In this document: piece after piece, positions 36,080 through 45,500 of the stretch
How positions within the stretch are numbered: the stretch's first letter is position 1
Layout of the letters: each line of letters begins with the position of its first letter
Source of the DNA: Fibrobacterota bacterium
GTDB lineage: Bacteria > Fibrobacterota > Chitinivibrionia > Chitinivibrionales > Chitinispirillaceae
Assembly: GCA_023412475.1 (NCBI GenBank)
Contig: JAEYNR010000044.1
Coordinates: 1 to 64,000, forward strand
Length of the DNA stretch: 64,000 nucleotides
Reading direction: 5' to 3'
Translations under genes and position numbers: made by a program
The notes under the pieces: generated by a model
Databases searched by the model: none
Told to the model about the DNA's origin: nothing
Seen by the model: only the letters and a program-made list of their open reading frames with translations

Positions 36080-36192
36080 AATTTTTCCCTTTCATCAGGT
36101 TTTAATACAATATAAATTAATTTAAGCTTTAAATTGATCTATATTCTTAATCAAGCAAAGCAAATAAACATAATTGCGGAGTATCAAATAAG

Positions 36193-37524
36193 ATGAAAAA
36201 ATTGATTCTGATAATTATTATGATGATTCTATCTATATGTGCCCAAGATGATAATGATTCAAAAGCCGAACTAATCTGCGGTGTCTGGTATCAGGGTGGT
36301 CAAGTACTCAATGGAACTTATAACTATGAAAATGACATTGATAATTACTGGCTTCAGAAAGTTTTTGCCAATGTGGGTTTCAAAAAGAGAATAAACAAAT
36401 GGTTGGCCGTCACCGCCGCATTAGAAGCCCAAATGCGACTCTCTTTTAAAAATGGAAGCACTTTTCTAGAATCGCAATTCTACTCTTATAATTTCTATAT
36501 CGATCAGGCACGAGGCGATATAACTGCTTTCCAGAACCGATTTATCAAACTCCGATTTACCCTGGGGTATTTCCATTACCACTATAACGAAAGCACCCGC
36601 AATCTTGGAAACATCCTTTTCAAAAGCAGTTGCTATCCAGCAGCAATCATTCAGCAGGAATTTGATCAGAATAGTTTTTATCGGAATTTTGATCAGGATG
36701 ATCAGAATTTTGATCAAGAAAAAGGGTATGACGTCCCCTTTTTACGTTTATTGGGCCTTAACTTCAATGCATCTTTCCTGAACGATCTGCTTTTTAATGA
36801 TTTGATGTTAACCACACATACATACAATTATCCGCCTGGTGACTTTTCGTTTACAGCAATTTTCGGGCTTAACTGGCGTGGAATCAAGGCATGTGTAGGA
36901 GTACAAGGTGACCGTATTCTGTCCGTTAACAAAGAACACACCTATCCTGCTGATGCTGAAATAGAAGATCCAATCAGTTTAGAATCAGAACGATTCACTT
37001 ATAAAGGTGGAAAATTCATGACATACGCAAGCCTGGATCTCAAAAGAATTATGTTCGGTGAAGATTATCCGTCGTTTTTCGGAGAAAATGATGCTAAATT
37101 TTTCTTCGAAATGAATGTGCTTGGTACTAAGAACTACAAAACTTACTATAAGAATCGAAAAGAACGCATCCCCATAGTCTTTGGTGTACTGTTGCCCACA
37201 TTTAAAATCTTAGATGTTCTATCTGTTGAGTTCGAACATTTCGGTTCACTCTATCCTAACAGCATGGAGCGTCCAATCAACTCCAATAAACCATTTCCTG
37301 AATTTCAGAATGTTGATTACACTCCTGAAAACTACAAATATGATGACTGGAAATGGTCCTGGTATGCAAAGCGCTCCTTCTCAAATTTTTCCATCATCTT
37401 TCAGTTTGCTCACGATCATCTCTGGCTATGGTCTATGAGAGCAGTCGATCAGGTGTTCCGGGATAACCTGGTAGATATCAACAAGGATTTTTACTATCAA
37501 TTCAAGTTTCTTTTCCATTTCTAA
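36193..37524 (+). CDS. Predicted outer-membrane beta-barrel-type protein
   Basis: 443 residues with a signal peptide (MKKLILIIIMMILSICAQ). The rest is rich in alternating polar/aromatic segments and ends FYYQFKFLFHF, the terminal-Phe pattern of outer-membrane proteins. Around residues 157-176 there is a short repeat built on FDQ/FDQD. No family is recognised, so the function is unknown. It is divergent from the gene at 35444. CGGAG lies 11 bases before the ATG. Confidence 0.65.
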   Translation: MKKLILIIIMMILSICAQDDNDSKAELICGVWYQGGQVLNGTYNYENDIDNYWLQKVFANVGFKKRINKWLAVTAALEAQMRLSFKNGSTFLESQFYSYNFYIDQARGDITAFQNRFIKLRFTLGYFHYHYNESTRNLGNILFKSSCYPAAIIQQEFDQNSFYRNFDQDDQNFDQEKGYDVPFLRLLGLNFNASFLNDLLFNDLMLTTHTYNYPPGDFSFTAIFGLNWRGIKACVGVQGDRILSVNKEHTYPADAEIEDPISLESERFTYKGGKFMTYASLDLKRIMFGEDYPSFFGENDAKFFFEMNVLGTKNYKTYYKNRKERIPIVFGVLLPTFKILDVLSVEFEHFGSLYPNSMERPINSNKPFPEFQNVDYTPENYKYDDWKWSWYAKRSFSNFSIIFQFAHDHLWLWSMRAVDQVFRDNLVDINKDFYYQFKFLFHF

Positions 37525-37756
37525 AAGGACCAAAACCGGATGACTCTCTGGAAAAAAAACAGCCACCACGATTGAAAGCAGAATATGGAATTTAAAAGCA
37601 TTTAATCCTGCATTCGTTTCTGTTATCCATGCAGGCACATAATAACCCGCTCAAACACCTTGCTCCAGGAGCGCATCTGGCAGTATATTATTCTTATTTG
37701 TAGGAAATACCAAAATACCTGTCAATTTATTTTAAAACAAGAGGATAGTATATCCA

Positions 37757-38698
37757 ATGCTGATGGATCCAAATGCTCTCAAGGAGCTCCTTCGATGCCC
37801 AAAGACCGGACAACAACTTATATACGGCTCCGAGGAAATTAAAACTGCCGATGGAAAATATTCATATCAATTACTAAACGGGAAACCTGTACTTGTGGAC
37901 TTTGATGTTTCAACTATCGAAAAAGAAACATTATTTAAGTCCCAGGGAAAGAGCATCATTAAACGGAATACATATAACAGCACAGTAAAGAAATTTTTTA
38001 AAAGCATAGTTTCTCCTCTGAACGTAAAGATTAAAAAAAATTTTGAATCGTTAGTTCATCATTTCAGTTCTGTAAAGTCACCGCGAATATTGATAGTCGG
38101 CGGAGGTAACATTGGTAATGGATGTAAATGTTTATACACCAGCAATACGATAGAAGTTATCTCTTTTGACGTTTATGATTCACCAGAAATACAATTCATT
38201 GCTGACGCACATCAGATTCCACTCGAAAGTAATTCTGTTGATGGCGTGGTAATTCAGTTTGTGCTGGAACATGTATTAGAACCACAAAAAGTGATCGGTG
38301 AAATTTACAGAGTTCTTAAAGATGATGCAATAGTGTATGCTGAAACGCCTTTTTTGCAACAAGTACATGAAGGAGCTTTTGATTTTACACGATTCACAGA
38401 GAGTGGACACCGTTATTTATTCAGAAAATTCCAACTGCTGGACTCCGGGGTGATTGCAGGTGCAGGAACACATCTTCTCTGGTCGATAGAGTATTTTTTG
38501 CGTGGTCTTTTCCGTTCATGGAAAATTGGTAAAGTTTTTAAATTAGGGTTATTCTGGCTGCAATATTTTGACAGAGTAATACCAGATAACTATAACATCG
38601 ATGCTGCGGATTCAGTTTACTTCATGGGTAGAAAATCAAGTAGTTCATTTCCTGCTAACCAGATATATGAGTATTATCAAGGAGCAGATAAAAAATAA
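37757..38698 (+). CDS. SAM-dependent methyltransferase with Trm112-like N terminus
   Basis: 313 residues. Residues about 1-50 (LKELLRCPKTGQQLIYG, LLNGKPVLVDF) resemble a Trm112-type zinc-ribbon-like domain that has lost most cysteines. A class I methyltransferase fold follows, with motif I ILIVGGGNIGNG at 111-122 and a DGVVIQFVLEHVLEP run near 180. These combined proteins are often linked to polysaccharide or lipid modification; the substrate cannot be told from the sequence. GAGGATAG lies upstream at rather long spacing. Confidence 0.8.
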   Translation: MLMDPNALKELLRCPKTGQQLIYGSEEIKTADGKYSYQLLNGKPVLVDFDVSTIEKETLFKSQGKSIIKRNTYNSTVKKFFKSIVSPLNVKIKKNFESLVHHFSSVKSPRILIVGGGNIGNGCKCLYTSNTIEVISFDVYDSPEIQFIADAHQIPLESNSVDGVVIQFVLEHVLEPQKVIGEIYRVLKDDAIVYAETPFLQQVHEGAFDFTRFTESGHRYLFRKFQLLDSGVIAGAGTHLLWSIEYFLRGLFRSWKIGKVFKLGLFWLQYFDRVIPDNYNIDAADSVYFMGRKSSSSFPANQIYEYYQGADKK

Positions 38699-38725
38699 AA
38701 CAGCATATGTATTGATCTGTTTTTT
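38697..38725 (+). terminator. Weak terminator-like hairpin after the methyltransferase
   Basis: AAAACAG and CTGTTTT pair over 7 bp (two G-C) around a 13-nt loop, followed by TTAAG. A second candidate, ACTGAT/ATCAGT followed by ATTTTCTTTTT, lies at 38826-38852. Confidence 0.35.
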
Positions 38726-38852
38726 AAGTAATAATTGAATATGTAAAAATCTTTTTTTGTACCGCTGTGGTGCGGATCAGATAATTTGATGAATGTTATA
38801 CGGTCTAATTAAAACCTCTTACTTAACTGATCAGAAATCAGTATTTTCTTTT

Positions 38853-39468
38853 TGTAACACTTAGTAATGGTTGCAAATAAATACGGAGACTTCCAGTCTG
38901 AACATCTCTGTGTTTCATTACCAATATTTTTCCTACCAAATTATATGTTGCTTTATCGGATTGTCATCTATTTATTTACCATACTAATGACAATTCATTG
39001 GCATTTTTCCATTCCAAATAAGATCTGTTCAGTTTTTATCCGGTAACCATCCTTAACTTCCAAATCGATGAGAAGGATTTGAGGTCCCAGAGGTAACAGG
39101 TTTACAAACTTAGATTTCACCTCTGGGGAGTGAGATATTCTTTAGACGATTATTTAGTCGATTCTCATAATCAAGCCTTAAAATGTAATATGCTTTTACT
39201 GAATCTTATTCCAAACACTCTGGCTTCCACCTCACTTTTTCTTAACATTTTTGTATATAACAGTTAAAGAGATGTCTGCATACAAGGTAATACGATTATA
39301 CCTGATTCGCAAATTTATTGAAAGTTTAAGCACACGGCAACCTTGAGGGTAATGTGGTTTAGACGGTTCTCCCAGCGATCTGAATGTCTTGAAATGTGAT
39401 ATGTCTGAACCTTCAAAAGCACTAGGCTTTGAGATTTATAGAAAATCGCGCAAAAGTGTGTATTCCGG
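38853..39468. repeat. Gene-free DNA with palindromic repeat copy B and a diverged direct repeat
   Basis: No intact gene. At 39086-39128 lies copy B of the palindromic element seen at 99-141. Directly after it, 39120-39205 and 39340-39405 look like two diverged copies of one unit: both contain TTTAGACG, a CGAT stretch, and AAATGT-ATATG followed by CTGAA, in the same order. The rest shows no structure I can name. Confidence 0.4.
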
Positions 39469-39469
39469 T

Positions 39470-39760
39470 CTATTTGGCACTCCATGTTCCAGAGAGCGAC
39501 TGGCTCAAATTATTTTCGTAGTACAAGTCTAAACAATCTCGAATACGACGCATAGTGTTTCTCCTTGGCATGTTCGTTTCCTTTCAATTTTAAGTTTTAC
39601 CGTAAAAGGAAAATGAATCGGTTTAAGGGTCTATGCGTCACTTTCTCTGGTAGGGATTAATGGATTCACAAGCCTCCGCCACTCGATTCCGGTTTTGGCC
39701 TGAGAACCTGCCGGATAAGTTGCGGAATCAGGTGCCGGATAAAAACGGAATATGCACAAA
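39470..39760 (-). pseudogene. Remnant of an IS21-family element (istA start and end repeats)
   Basis: From the ATG at 39553 (after AAGGAGAAACACT) the minus strand reads MRRIRDCLDLYYENNLSQ, close to the N terminus of IS21-type IstA transposases, which I recognise by pattern. After the helix the frame breaks and a stop appears at 39470-39472; a frameshifted continuation (GVPNRPEYTLLRDFL) fits the expected next segment. Upstream, at 39708-39753, two tandem copies of TGCCGGATAA-(N)-CGGAAT resemble the multiple end repeats of such elements. The rest of istA and all of istB are missing. Confidence 0.55.
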
Positions 39761-39821
39761 AAGTTCATTTCTATAATTCGGGCTTTTCACCGACTTAAAA
39801 TTGCCAATATCTGGATAATCC

Positions 39822-39898
39822 CTTTACCCCCCTTCTTTTCCCCCCAATACTTGACAAAAAAGGCATGAGTAGAAAAGCAGGGTGAAAAAAGGGGTAAG
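39822..39898. repeat. Imperfect inverted repeat of C-rich and G-rich tracts
   Basis: CTTTACCCCCC... (39822-39845) and GGGTGAAAAAAGGGGTAAG (39880-39898) form a long imperfect stem. C-rich/G-rich palindromes of this type are common intergenic repeats in environmental genomes. No gene is nearby on either side. Confidence 0.4.
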
Positions 39899-40134
39899 CC
39901 AGGTATAGAGAGTAAAAAATACTCGCAATTGAATTTTTCTTAGAAGGCATGAGATTAGCAGGCAATTTCCTTCAGAATCTCTTCAGGGGTATACCAATAT
40001 GCCAACGTTGCAGATCGTAGGTGTTAGAAGCAATATCCCCCCATTTTGTAAGGGATTTTTAAAAATTATGATTGCCAGTCGATGATCTATTACTGCCAGA
40101 GAGAAGATTATATGAGGTGATGGAAGAGTAAGGC

Positions 40135-40164
40135 AAAAAAAAAGAGGCCGGGGGGGGCACCTCT
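40135..40164 (-). terminator. Terminator after the small coiled-coil gene
   Basis: On the minus strand AGAGG pairs with CCTCT across a C-rich loop with extra C-G pairs, followed by nine T. It lies about 93 nt after the stop of the gene at 40257. Confidence 0.65.
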
Positions 40165-40256
40165 GGGAGGCAGATCCGCTACTATAGTATGGGTCCCAAT
40201 CACAGATTTTCACCAAAACTTACCCTTTACAATTAAACATTGCTATTGAGATCTTT

Positions 40257-40547
40257 TTATTTCCAGCCATGTTTTTTTTGAATATACTCTTTGTCCGCTT
40301 CGTTTAAAGGAGTTTTAAGAACTGCTTTTTCAGCCATTTCCGCAGCTTTTGGGTCCATGTAGTACAATGTGTTCAGAATATATTCCATAGAGGTTTTTAG
40401 CTCTTCGATTTCATTCTGTGTTTTGATTAACATATATTGCAATTTTTGAATTTCGCTTTTTAAACTGGCTGATCCAGCAGAAATACTATCTTCAGCTATT
40501 ACACAAACTGAGAGTGAAAGCACTACAATTAAAACATACTGCTTCAT
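40257..40547 (-). CDS. Small exported coiled-coil protein
   Basis: 96 residues, family unknown. Residues 1-18 (MKQYVLIVVLSLSVCVIA) are a signal peptide. Residues 28-60 (SLKSEIQKLQYMLIKTQNEI) have heptad character, suggesting a coiled coil. The C terminus is charged. It stands alone and has a terminator downstream; AAGGTAAGAT precedes the ATG. Confidence 0.65.
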   Translation of the reverse strand: MKQYVLIVVLSLSVCVIAEDSISAGSASLKSEIQKLQYMLIKTQNEIEELKTSMEYILNTLYYMDPKAAEMAEKAVLKTPLNEADKEYIQKKHGWK

Positions 40548-40827
40548 ATCTTACCTTTCTGTTATCTTATAAATTTACAATGACACAGATCAAAATGCAT
40601 TCAGCAGAAAAGATAGTAAATATGGGTTTCCTGCAAAGGACCAATTCTGATCTCACTTTAAAATAGAATTGGCATGAAATACCTCTTTAAGCAGAAATTC
40701 CACTAATGATATTCTGTTTGAGTTTAGAATAAGATTTACAATAGGTCCTTCACAGTACTTCACAAAACCTTCACAAATAGATGGAAATAAAGGGTAATAG
40801 ATAGGAAAAGCAGAAGTTAATAGAGGC

Positions 40828-40886
40828 AATAAAAAAGCCCCTGAAAGTGCCGTATTTGTACAAATTTCAGCAATTTCAGAGGCTTT
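40828..40886 (-). terminator. Terminator of tRNA-Arg
   Basis: AAAGCCTCTGAAA (minus strand, 40886-40874) pairs with TTTCAGGGGCTTT (40846-40834) over 13 bp including one G-T pair; the loop contains TTTGTACAAA. TTTTTATT follows. It begins 7 nt after the tRNA. Confidence 0.85.
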
Positions 40887-40892
40887 AAGAAG

Positions 40893-40965
40893 TACGCCCT
40901 GAGGGAGTCGAACCCCCAACCCTCTGGTCCGAAGCCAGATGCTCTATCCATTGAGCTAAGGGCGC
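40893..40965 (-). tRNA. tRNA-Arg (TCG anticodon)
   Basis: Cloverleaf with acceptor GCGCCCT/AGGGCGT, anticodon loop CTTCGGA, T-arm with GTTCGAC. The first acceptor pair is G-T rather than G-C. CCA is not encoded. It is a single-gene unit with its own terminator. Confidence 0.92.
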
Positions 40966-40971
40966 AAAAGA

Positions 40972-41080
40972 GAATTTGAGTTTTAGGATTTGAGATTTTT
41001 GATTTTAGGAACCAGAATTTCCGATTCCTGATTTGGAATTTCAAATTTAAGATTTTGATTTCTAATTTCCGATTTCATAG
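40972..41080. repeat. Degenerate GATTT-type low-complexity repeat
   Basis: About 110 bases made of variants of GATTTGA, GATTTTTG and AATTTCCGATT in loose tandem, upstream of tRNA-Arg. It has no coding potential. Confidence 0.5.
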
Positions 41081-41230
41081 TCCTTCAATATAATTTAAGC
41101 CATTAATCCAAGTAACCGCTCCTTTTTACCCCCCTGCATTTAAAGCTAATTTGGTAATTGGATGCAGATATCCTTTTTTATATATTACAAGCTCTCAATT
41201 GGATAATATTTCTCAAGGCAGTTTTTTCTC

Positions 41231-42406
41231 GTGCATGAATTAAGAGAGTTTTACGACATTATAATCATCGGTGCTGGGCCTGCCGGGCTTAATGCCGGCA
41301 TGCGCCTTATTAATGCAGGATTAGGCTCTAAAACGGTCCTGTTGGTAGATAAAACCATCCCTTGGGATCATCCCATTCCCTGCGCAGAAGGTGTAGGCAA
41401 GCGTGGATTTGAAGGATCTGTCGTAATCAGAAAATCCTGGATACGTCAGGAAATAATGTATGCCCGATTCCATGCACCCGATGGTACAGTTATCACCTAT
41501 AAAGATAAATATGGTGGCTATATCATAAATCGAGCCTTGATGCAAAAGGATATGGCTGCGCAGTTGGAATCATCCGGAATACAATGCCTCTTTAACCGCA
41601 AAGTTTCAACGATCCAACCACCAGTTAGAGGTATAAGAACCGTGGTTTTTGAAAATGGGCAGAAGTGCAAAACAAGGGTCATTATCGATGCTTCAGGGCC
41701 TGTCTGCGGATTTGGCAAAGAAGAAAAAATCAACAGCAAACCAGCCGATCTGGAACCCTCCTATTTTGCCTGGGTGGAAAACATCAACACCGAGCAGGAT
41801 CATATTCACATCTACGCAGGTAACGAACTTGCTCCTGGCGGTTATGCATGGGTTTTTCCCAGAGGTGAAAACGCCGCAAATATCGGTATCGTCCTGGGGA
41901 GACATGCCCTGACTCATACAAACCTGAGAAGTCTTCTGCAAACTTTTCTTTCCAGACATTATCCAGCGGTTAAAATAGTTCGTTTCTTTGCAGGTGCGAT
42001 CCCCTGTGGCTTTAAAAAAGTTCCGATTGCAATTCCTGGGTTCATAAAAACAGGTGATGCCGCAAATACGGTAAATCCCATATCCAGAGCAGGAATCTCA
42101 GAGGCTCTCCTTTGTGGCGGTCTGGCTGGTGATGCCGCCTTAAGGATGCTTGAAACAGAAACAAACAGACAGCTTCTTTCTATCTGCAATGATTATCAGA
42201 GCGAATGGTTCAAAAATAGAGGAAACCGTCATTACAAATTAGCCAGAGTAAAAAACTCTCTTCTTGCTGTTCCTGATGAGGATTACAATAATGGAACACA
42301 ACTACTTTCATCGATACCACGCGAAGAACTTACCATGTCCAAAATTTTCAGAGCTAGCCTGGGAAGATTTCCTAGACTTGTATGGGCCCTCAGACACTTA
42401 ATGTAG
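41231..42406 (+). CDS. Geranylgeranyl-reductase-family FAD-dependent oxidoreductase
   Basis: 391 residues. The FAD-binding Rossmann motif GAGPAG is at 14-19. PCAEGV near 50-55, PGGYAWVFPRG near 202-212 and GDAANTVNPISRAGI at 275-289 are hallmarks of the geranylgeranyl reductase branch of this flavoprotein family. Known members reduce isoprenoid double bonds in lipids, quinones or chlorophyll side chains; the substrate here is unknown. The start is a GTG with only a weak AAGG upstream, so the start is less certain than the function class. It stands alone. Confidence 0.82.
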   Translation: MHELREFYDIIIIGAGPAGLNAGMRLINAGLGSKTVLLVDKTIPWDHPIPCAEGVGKRGFEGSVVIRKSWIRQEIMYARFHAPDGTVITYKDKYGGYIINRALMQKDMAAQLESSGIQCLFNRKVSTIQPPVRGIRTVVFENGQKCKTRVIIDASGPVCGFGKEEKINSKPADLEPSYFAWVENINTEQDHIHIYAGNELAPGGYAWVFPRGENAANIGIVLGRHALTHTNLRSLLQTFLSRHYPAVKIVRFFAGAIPCGFKKVPIAIPGFIKTGDAANTVNPISRAGISEALLCGGLAGDAALRMLETETNRQLLSICNDYQSEWFKNRGNRHYKLARVKNSLLAVPDEDYNNGTQLLSSIPREELTMSKIFRASLGRFPRLVWALRHLM

Positions 42407-42831
42407 TCTGGCCGATGGGTTACAAAAATTATGGCAGTACTACATTGACAGGTCAGTGCATCAACAGTAGAGATCACCAGTTGCCTTGAATCTGGTGGCA
42501 CTGCACAAAACGGTCTTGATCCGGTTTCATCTGCCGGTTCATATCAAATCCCGCATATCCGGCAAGACCGGAATTCTCCAACTCTTATCCATTGGACAGC
42601 ACTGATTTTGTCTTAAGATTTACTCCGTCACCTTAATCGGAGGAATATTAGACACTTAATCTTTAAATGAAAGATAACACCAGAACATTTGTATCGATTG
42701 GTAGGTCATTGAATTAACTGCATACCTGAAGCTACTCTTCGATAAAGCAACAAGTTTCCTCCGTCCCATATATGAAGAACCTTTCCTTACACGGGCGGGC
42801 CACGAAATGAAAAAGTGAAATTTTCCACCCC
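42407..42831. other. Intergenic region with IS21-end-like inverted repeat
   Basis: At 42511-42524 and 42559-42570, CGGTCTTG-(AT)-CCGG and CCGGCAAGACCG pair over 12 bp with a 2-nt bulge. The right arm continues CCGGCAAGACCGGAATT, which resembles the CCGGATAAAAACGGAATA unit at 39735-39752. There is no gene; it may be another degraded insertion-sequence end. Confidence 0.35.
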
Positions 42832-43746
42832 TCAATTTGCCGCCGTTTCAATACTTAAAGAACATCCCAATGTTTCAAAAAAATGACGGAAAAATAGCGT
42901 CGCATTTACTTCAGAAGCAACTTCGTGCAGATGCGGCCTTTTAGCTTCCCAGAAAGTTTTTCCGGGGACATCTTCAGAAGTACCATTAACAATTACCCTT
43001 CCTTTTAAGAACCTGCACACGTCCTGTTCAAAAACAGTTACAGCCGCAAGTGGATCATGAAAAGTGACACATTTGTGATACGTAAACCGGTCAATCAAAG
43101 GTAGAATTGCTCTAAGCGATTTCACATCAAAATACTCTCTTGCGATTTCTTTTCTTATCACTAACTGACAGGTGACATCAAGACCTACTGATCTGTGTAC
43201 GTGAACCCCTGAACTATACACAATAGATGAGGCTACAGGGTCAACTGATGCATTCCACTCACTTTTCATGTTCTGAAGTCCGGGTAATTTATAATGAAAT
43301 ACACCACACATGAGAACCAGTTGTTTTAGCTTTGTAGCAGCCTCAGGGTATCTGGTGAAAAGGAGTGCAATATTGGTAAGTGCACCAATGCAAAGAAGTG
43401 TAATTTCACCTGGATTGCTGATAATGGTTTTGTGAAGAAAATCAATGGCATCATCAGGAGAGGATGAACCGTTAAAACGAGTTGTTTTCAAATCCGCTGT
43501 CAGTTGTGCTATCGGCTGAAGCTGAGTGCCCTGAAGCGGCTCAGATGCACCAGGAAAAATTGGCAAAAAATGTCCGTTTTCTACGCAGATCTGATGCGCC
43601 AGTTCTGCTCTTTTTTCCGGCTCACCGGTAACTGTGGTGATCCCCAACAGATCACATCTGGGATTAGAGAGCAGATAACAAAGTGTGAGTGCATCATCGA
43701 TATCCGAGCCGATGTCGGTGTCCAGAAGAAGTTTGATTTTGTTCAT
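42832..43746 (-). CDS. Nucleoside hydrolase (IUNH family)
   Basis: 304 residues from the ATG at 43746. The metal-binding signature DTDIGSDIDD (9-18) is diagnostic; a second aspartate region is DPLAAVTVF. These enzymes cleave the N-glycosidic bond of ribonucleosides for base salvage. Which nucleosides are used cannot be told. An upstream in-frame start at 43791 adds 15 residues without similarity and is not preferred. It stands alone. Confidence 0.88.
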   Translation of the reverse strand: MNKIKLLLDTDIGSDIDDALTLCYLLSNPRCDLLGITTVTGEPEKRAELAHQICVENGHFLPIFPGASEPLQGTQLQPIAQLTADLKTTRFNGSSSPDDAIDFLHKTIISNPGEITLLCIGALTNIALLFTRYPEAATKLKQLVLMCGVFHYKLPGLQNMKSEWNASVDPVASSIVYSSGVHVHRSVGLDVTCQLVIRKEIAREYFDVKSLRAILPLIDRFTYHKCVTFHDPLAAVTVFEQDVCRFLKGRVIVNGTSEDVPGKTFWEAKRPHLHEVASEVNATLFFRHFFETLGCSLSIETAAN

Positions 43747-44465
43747 AAATATTTTCCAAAACGATAAAGAGGTGAGTAAATAATGAAACACAAAACAGGA
43801 ACGGGTGAACAGCAGGCAAGATGATGCGATTTTCTCAAATCGCCAGTATTTAAATTGAGCAGGGTTTTCTCCCCTAAAAGCTCAGAAAATTAAAAACACC
43901 TTCAATGATTCGGGCAGAGGGTGAAAATATTGAAGACTGAATAACTTTATTTCACGCCAAACAAAACGGTAGTAACACAAACGGTTCTATTACACCTGAT
44001 AACCTGCGCTTATGTTCCTATTTCCTATCCAGCTCTCGTTTTCCATTCCTGTTCTTTTTTCGGATTTCGATTCTCCCATTTCGTGCTTATCCTTATTACA
44101 TATCAAACTGTACGTACATGATATTCATGTTTTACAGAGAAACCGGCTTTATTTTTACTATTAGCAGTTCACTTTCAGAGCTATTATTGTTAAAAGCAGT
44201 ATAGAGGGGTATGAAGACAAAGATCAAAAACCCGCATTATTCAGACCAATCGTTATCGCCGTTATCGGACTCTTTTCTGTTTTAATTCGATATCGACCAT
44301 GTCAACAATGTCGATTTGACCTGGATTGGTGCGAACATACCAAAAACAAAGAAACTTAATTAAAAAAATAGAAATTGCATTATCCTTGCCCTCTGATTTA
44401 GCTTTTATTTGATTATCTATGAATTATTTCTTTCTCTTATCCTTAATAAGTAAAGTAGCTTTTAG
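43747..44465. other. Intergenic region with nothing recognised
   Basis: AT-rich DNA between divergent genes. I see no gene, RNA or clear repeat; two short GTTATCG copies near 44250 are the only local repetition. Promoters of the two flanking genes should lie here. Confidence 0.5.
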
Positions 44466-45359
44466 ATGTCAGAAAACATTGTGCATATCATAGAAGACTT
44501 CCTGCATTACCTTAAAAAAGAGAAAAACTTCTCCGATCATACAGTGATTGCCTATAAACGAGATCTTAAACAGTTTGTACATTTTTTGCAGGAGAGGAAA
44601 ATTTCTTTATCCCTTGAAGATGCTCTGAAAAAGGGTAATCTTCGCGCATTCACCTTCAAGTTAAGTAATGATGGCTTGAAACCCCGATCTGTAGCCCGAA
44701 AGATCGCAGCACTTAAAAGTCTCTCAAAATACTGTCTCAAGAAAAAAATCATTAAAATAAACCCCACAAAGGTTATTGCCACGCCTAAGTTGGATAAGCC
44801 ACTTCCAGTTTTTCTGACCCAGAATCAAATCAGAGAACTTCGGATACCTGAGAACGGCGATGAACTTGAGTACCGCAATCACGCTATACTGGAATTTTTT
44901 TATGGAAGCGGTATTCGTTTATCAGAACTTCAAGGCCTCAATATTGGTTCTGTTAATAAGAGTCAGGAAACGATAAGGGTTTTAGGGAAGGGACGTAAGG
45001 AGAGGATTGTTCCATTGACTACTGTGGCAATCGAGGTAATGAACCTGTATCTGAAGCTGCGCAAAAAAGCCCTCTCACCCGATTCGCCTCTATTTGCAAA
45101 CAAACAGGGAGAAAGGCTTTCGGCTCGGCGTTTGGAGAGGATTGTTCAGCAAAAATTGTCTCTGGTCAGCAATCAGAAGAAAAAAAGTCCACACGTACTT
45201 CGCCACTCTTTTGCCACCCATCTTATGGACCGAGGAGCAGATATCAGAGCTGTTAAAGAGCTTCTGGGGCATGCATCACTTGCTACCACTCAGGTTTACA
45301 CCCATATTTCTAAGGAGCACCTGCTGAAGATCTATAAACAGGCTCACCCGAGGGCATAA
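44466..45359 (+). CDS. XerC/XerD-type tyrosine recombinase
   Basis: 297 residues, the usual length for chromosome dimer resolution recombinases. The N-terminal SAM-like domain (HTVIAYKRDLKQFVHFL) is followed by the catalytic set Arg151 (GSGIRLSEL), Lys175 (LGKGRKER), His243-x2-Arg246 (HVLRHSFATHL), His269 (LLGHASLATTQ) and the nucleophile Tyr278 (VYTH). It could be xerC or xerD; the sequence alone does not decide. The absence of nearby phage or integron genes favours a housekeeping role. Confidence 0.9.
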   Translation: MSENIVHIIEDFLHYLKKEKNFSDHTVIAYKRDLKQFVHFLQERKISLSLEDALKKGNLRAFTFKLSNDGLKPRSVARKIAALKSLSKYCLKKKIIKINPTKVIATPKLDKPLPVFLTQNQIRELRIPENGDELEYRNHAILEFFYGSGIRLSELQGLNIGSVNKSQETIRVLGKGRKERIVPLTTVAIEVMNLYLKLRKKALSPDSPLFANKQGERLSARRLERIVQQKLSLVSNQKKKSPHVLRHSFATHLMDRGADIRAVKELLGHASLATTQVYTHISKEHLLKIYKQAHPRA

Positions 45360-45500
45360 ACATAAAGTTGTTGTGAACCTGACTTGCTCTGCTTAATACT
45401 AAATGGACTAGTGCGCGCATTTATATTCAATCTGATCTAACCGATCCAGAATCAATTTGGGTCGTCCAAAAATTCAGATTATGTCCCTTGGGAGAGAAAA

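Noticed and set aside
39983..40216. 77-codon minus-strand frame
   Set aside because: It runs through the terminator and G/C-rich repeat region and its composition is not protein-like.
44466..45359. Integron or phage integrase
   Set aside because: Length and motifs fit XerC/XerD, and no attachment site, gene cassettes or phage genes lie nearby.
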